29,753 nt of DNA from Chara braunii (taxonomy: Eukaryota; Streptophyta; Charophyceae; Charales; Characeae): the NCBI GenBank assembly GCA_003427395.1, contig BFEA01000204.1, positions 1,778,551-1,808,303 of the forward strand, in the 5' to 3' direction. The notes under the pieces were generated by a model, which worked only from the letters and a program-made list of their open reading frames with translations, ran no database searches and was not told the origin of the DNA. This document shows positions 27,605 to 29,753 of this stretch, piece by piece. Each line of letters begins with the position of its first letter. Within the stretch, counting starts at the first letter, position 1. Both the position numbers and the translations under genes were made by a program.

Positions 27605-28370
27605 TAATTTGGAGCTATAGTGCATTATCTAGACATAGGAAAGGACCTGCAAGAGAAAGTAAGACAGGCGTATGCGCAGGATCCTATCTATAGNGACCTC
27701 CTCAAGAGAGTTAAGGAGGCCCCAGAAACTGAACCACACTACCGCACTACAGAAGGATTGTTGTTTGAGAAGACTGATGTAGTAGATCGCCTATGCATCC
27801 CCAACAATGAGGAGATCCGTAGTCTGATCCTAGGGGAATGCCATGACACAGAGGGACACTTCGGTTGGCAGAAGACTTTAGCCAATCTGATGCGTGCATA
27901 TACTTGGCCAGGAATGAAAGCTGACTGCAGAGAGTATGTTCGCAGTTGCAAAGTTTGCCAGAGGAACAAGACCACTACTCGTGCCCCTCTAGGTCTTCAG
28001 ACCCTTGCCTATCCCAGTCCAACCTGGAGATTCAGCCTCCATTGACTTAATGGATGCCGGTGTCAAGAGTAGGCACGACAAGAGCCAAGTCATGGTCATA
28101 GTTGATAGATTCAGTAAATATGCAGTTTTTGTTCCCTTGCCTGCAGAGGCACGTACAGAATTAGTCATTCAAAAGTTTTTTGATCATTGGATTAGTGATC
28201 ACGGGGTTCCTTTGTCCATTGTTAGTGATAGAGACACCCGCTTCACCGGCCAGAACTGGCAGGAACTGATGAAAGCCTATGGGTCAAAGTTGTTAATGTC
28301 ATCTGGCCGTCATCCAGAGACTAACGGTCAGACAGAACAGATGAACGAGATCCTTCAGTAAGTTCTGCGC
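27605..28370 (+). pseudogene. Integrase of element D
   Basis: A TAA at 27605-27607 is followed in frame by the zinc-binding region: LGECHDTEGHFGWQKTL (histidines) and SCKVCQRNK (cysteines). A frame change at about 28000 leads to the DDE core: SIDLMDAGVKS (first D), VMVIVDRFSKYAVFVPL, IVSDRDTRFTGQNW (second D) and NGQTEQMNEILQ (E). A TAA at 28359-28361 ends this piece where Q fits. All three catalytic residues remain, in one frame. Confidence 0.9.
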
Positions 28371-29132
28371 ATGTATATTAGACCGGATCAAATCAATTGG
28401 GACGAGATGTTGCCCAAGGTAGCCAGCGCATACAATAACAACATGCATTTGTCTACCTGTCGCACTCCCAACGAGTTACACAAGTCCTTTAGACCCCGCA
28501 GACCGTTTGAAGGACTTACCCGGGATCAGATTCACAGACTACCGCCCGGTACCAGGGAGTTCGCAATACAGCACGAGAGAGAGCTAGCAACTGTTATTGA
28601 AAACCTCAGGAAGGCCCAGCACCGCATGATAGAACAGGCTAATAAACACCGTCGCCCATCGCAGTTTCAGGTAGGCGACCTGGTCTGGGTCAAGTCTAAA
28701 GAGTTTGCACCTGAGGAGAACATCTCGCAGAAGTTACTGCCTGCATATAGAGGACCGTGGCCGGTTCTAGAAGTTAAGGGTGGAGACGATGGACCGTCCT
28801 ACACTATAGAGATTCCAGCACACCTCCCCACCTACCCGGTGTTCCGGGCTTCGAAGTTGTTGCCGTGTGTCACAAATCGACAGTTCCCTTCAAGAAGACC
28901 CATGATCCCTCCGGATATGGATGGGAGATATGACATTGACGGCATTGTAGATGCAGATGTGTTTAGGACAGGAGGTAGAGGTCGTCCACAGAAACAGTAT
29001 AAGGTCCGGTTTGCTTATCAGGAACCGGAAGACGACCGCTGGTTTACTAGAACAGAACTGCTTAAAACAGCTCCCGACATACTCAGAGCCTACGAGCGTG
29101 ATAAGAAGGGTAAAGGTCCTGCCTTGGACTGA
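28371..29132 (+). pseudogene. Integrase C-terminus and chromodomain-like end of element D
   Basis: In frame after the TAA: INWDEMLPKVASAYNNNMHLSTCRTPNEL, then FQVGDLVWVKSKEFAPEENISQKLLPAYRGPWPVLEV and TYPVFRASKLLPC, the normal gypsy integrase tail. The end, DIDGIVDADVFRTGGRGRPQKQYKVRFAYQEPEDDRWFTRTELLKTAPDILRAYE, aligns in pattern with a chromodomain (V.F.GY/W..R...), but the WEP core is replaced by DRWFTR, so it is a diverged type. The frame stops at TGA 29130-29132. Confidence 0.85.
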
Positions 29133-29157
29133 GATATTCTCGGAGGACCTTGAATTT

Positions 29158-29170
29158 AGGACGGCGGGAG
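29158..29170 (+). promoter_or_regulatory. Polypurine tract of element D
   Basis: AGGACGGCGGGAG directly precedes the TG of the 3' LTR, the expected place for the plus-strand primer. Two cytosines interrupt it. The gag-pol stop is 25 bp upstream. Confidence 0.65.
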
Positions 29171-29753
29171 TGAAACGGTTTTCAACTTTTTGCAGTAGCA
29201 AACGCAGATCCCAGGACTCGATCCCTTGTCTTTACCTCACCGTGTACAGTACCTGTGTAGACCGCGAGAGTTGAACCGGTGACCTGTGTACTAGTAAGTA
29301 ACTGGTAGGTTGTCATAGTTCCATAGGTTGTAGGGGTTCGATCTGTAGGTCTGTCGAATAGCAGTCTTAGTGAAGTCTAGAAGTCTTAGCTGTAGCCTTC
29401 TAGAAAGTCGGCAAGTGGGCAAGTGGTGAGTCAAGTGGTGGGCTAACTGCAGTGCGATTGCAGAACGACCCCAGTAGGACAGCAGTGAGTCCCCATTCAG
29501 TCAGCGGTAAGGTCCAGTCAGTCCCAGTCCGGTCCAGCAAGTACCACGAGGGACTGTAAGCACCATGGGCCGATGGAAAAGGGCAGACCAACGAGCTTCA
29601 GAAGTATAAATCAAGAGGCAGCGCCCAGCCATTCATTCATTCCTGCGTGAGCCATGCGGAAGCGCTGCCACAGCGACTTGTGCAAGGAGGTCTGCAGTGA
29701 GCCCGAAGACGAAGTGGGCAGAGAGACGAAGCTTAGCCATAGCGATAGGGTAG
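29171..29753 (+). repeat. 3' LTR of element D (truncated by window end)
   Basis: Begins TGAAACGGTTTTCAAC and matches the 5' LTR to the last base shown (AGCCATAGCGATAGGGTAG). It keeps an 83-bp segment (29309-29391) and a 12-bp segment near 29196 that the 5' LTR lost; both are present in fragment B, so the 3' copy is closer to the ancestral form. TATA box at 29605-29611. Confidence 0.88.
29605..29611 (+). promoter_or_regulatory. TATA box of 3' LTR
   Basis: TATAAAT in the same context as in the 5' LTR. From this position it could drive transcription into DNA beyond the window. Confidence 0.55.

Larger units (their letters stand above)
21452..29753 (+). mobile_element. Element D: Ty3/gypsy LTR retrotransposon, 3' LTR cut by window end
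   Basis: A complete plan is visible: 5' LTR (21452-22285), primer-binding site (22287-22298), leader of about 1.3 kb, gag, protease, RT, RNase H, integrase with a chromodomain-like end, polypurine tract (29158-29170) and the first 583 bp of the 3' LTR. The LTRs share TG...-type starts, the same TATAAAT context and few base differences over the comparable part, so insertion was fairly recent. They differ by an 83-bp deletion (about 21579) and a 12-bp deletion (about 21475) in the 5' LTR. The coding region has eight in-frame stops and several frameshifts, so it is not autonomous. It is in the same orientation as the upstream RDR exon. Confidence 0.9.

Noticed and set aside
24143-28361. Alternative genetic code (TAG/TAA = Gln) as the main explanation for element D stops
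   Set aside because: The element also has frameshifts, and neighbouring dead elements have TGA stops at Arg-like codons; ordinary decay explains all. Kept only as an alternative to test.

Overview
The window looks like repeat-rich nuclear DNA from a plant or streptophyte alga. Reasons: three Ty3/gypsy chromodomain-type LTR retrotransposons, a primer-binding site resembling the plant initiator-tRNA(Met) type, an exon of a plant-type RNA-dependent RNA polymerase (RDR), and a short piece of plant-mitochondrial-type small-subunit rRNA. There are no prokaryotic gene arrangements. A 425-N gap (13386-13810) and scattered single Ns show it is a draft assembly. The species cannot be fixed from sequence alone.

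Layout. (1) 1-7399: a decayed chromovirus (element A) on the minus strand, read right to left as gag, protease, reverse transcriptase, RNase H, integrase and chromodomain. A ~545-bp AT-rich insert at about 2278-2822 interrupts it and carries the mitochondrial-type SSU rRNA piece. (2) 7400-8640: a truncated LTR plus leader (fragment B) on the plus strand, of the same family as element D. (3) 8722-11836: a second decayed chromovirus (element C) on the plus strand, lacking gag and protease, broken by single-base frameshifts and one TGA. (4) 11837-20157: no recognisable gene. It holds a GA microsatellite, the N gap, a 53-bp minisatellite, an exact 4 x 91-bp array, a pyrimidine-rich zone with recurring hairpins and a diverged duplication, and shorter tandem repeats of 26, 67, 48 and 51 bp. 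(5) 20158-21036: one coding exon of a host RDR gene, probably the only host protein-coding sequence here. (6) 21452-29753 (runs off the end): element D, the best-preserved retrotransposon, with 5' LTR, PBS, long leader, gag, protease, RT, RNase H, integrase, chromodomain-like C-terminus, polypurine tract and the start of the 3' LTR. It lies about 415 bp downstream of the RDR exon, in the same orientation, probably inside the next RDR intron.

How it fits together. None of the three elements has an intact ORF set. The nonsense codons in element D are all TAG or TAA at positions where glutamine fits, and those in A and C include CGA-to-TGA-type changes; this pattern suits decay by cytosine deamination in methylated DNA. 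The family of B and D has an unusual leader: a dense array of TTGACC (W-box core) motifs and several short hairpins with the same CATA loop but different stems. I see no new enzymatic system. The strongest leads are the leader array, the hairpins, the organellar insert in element A, and the insertion of a retrotransposon in a gene of the silencing pathway.
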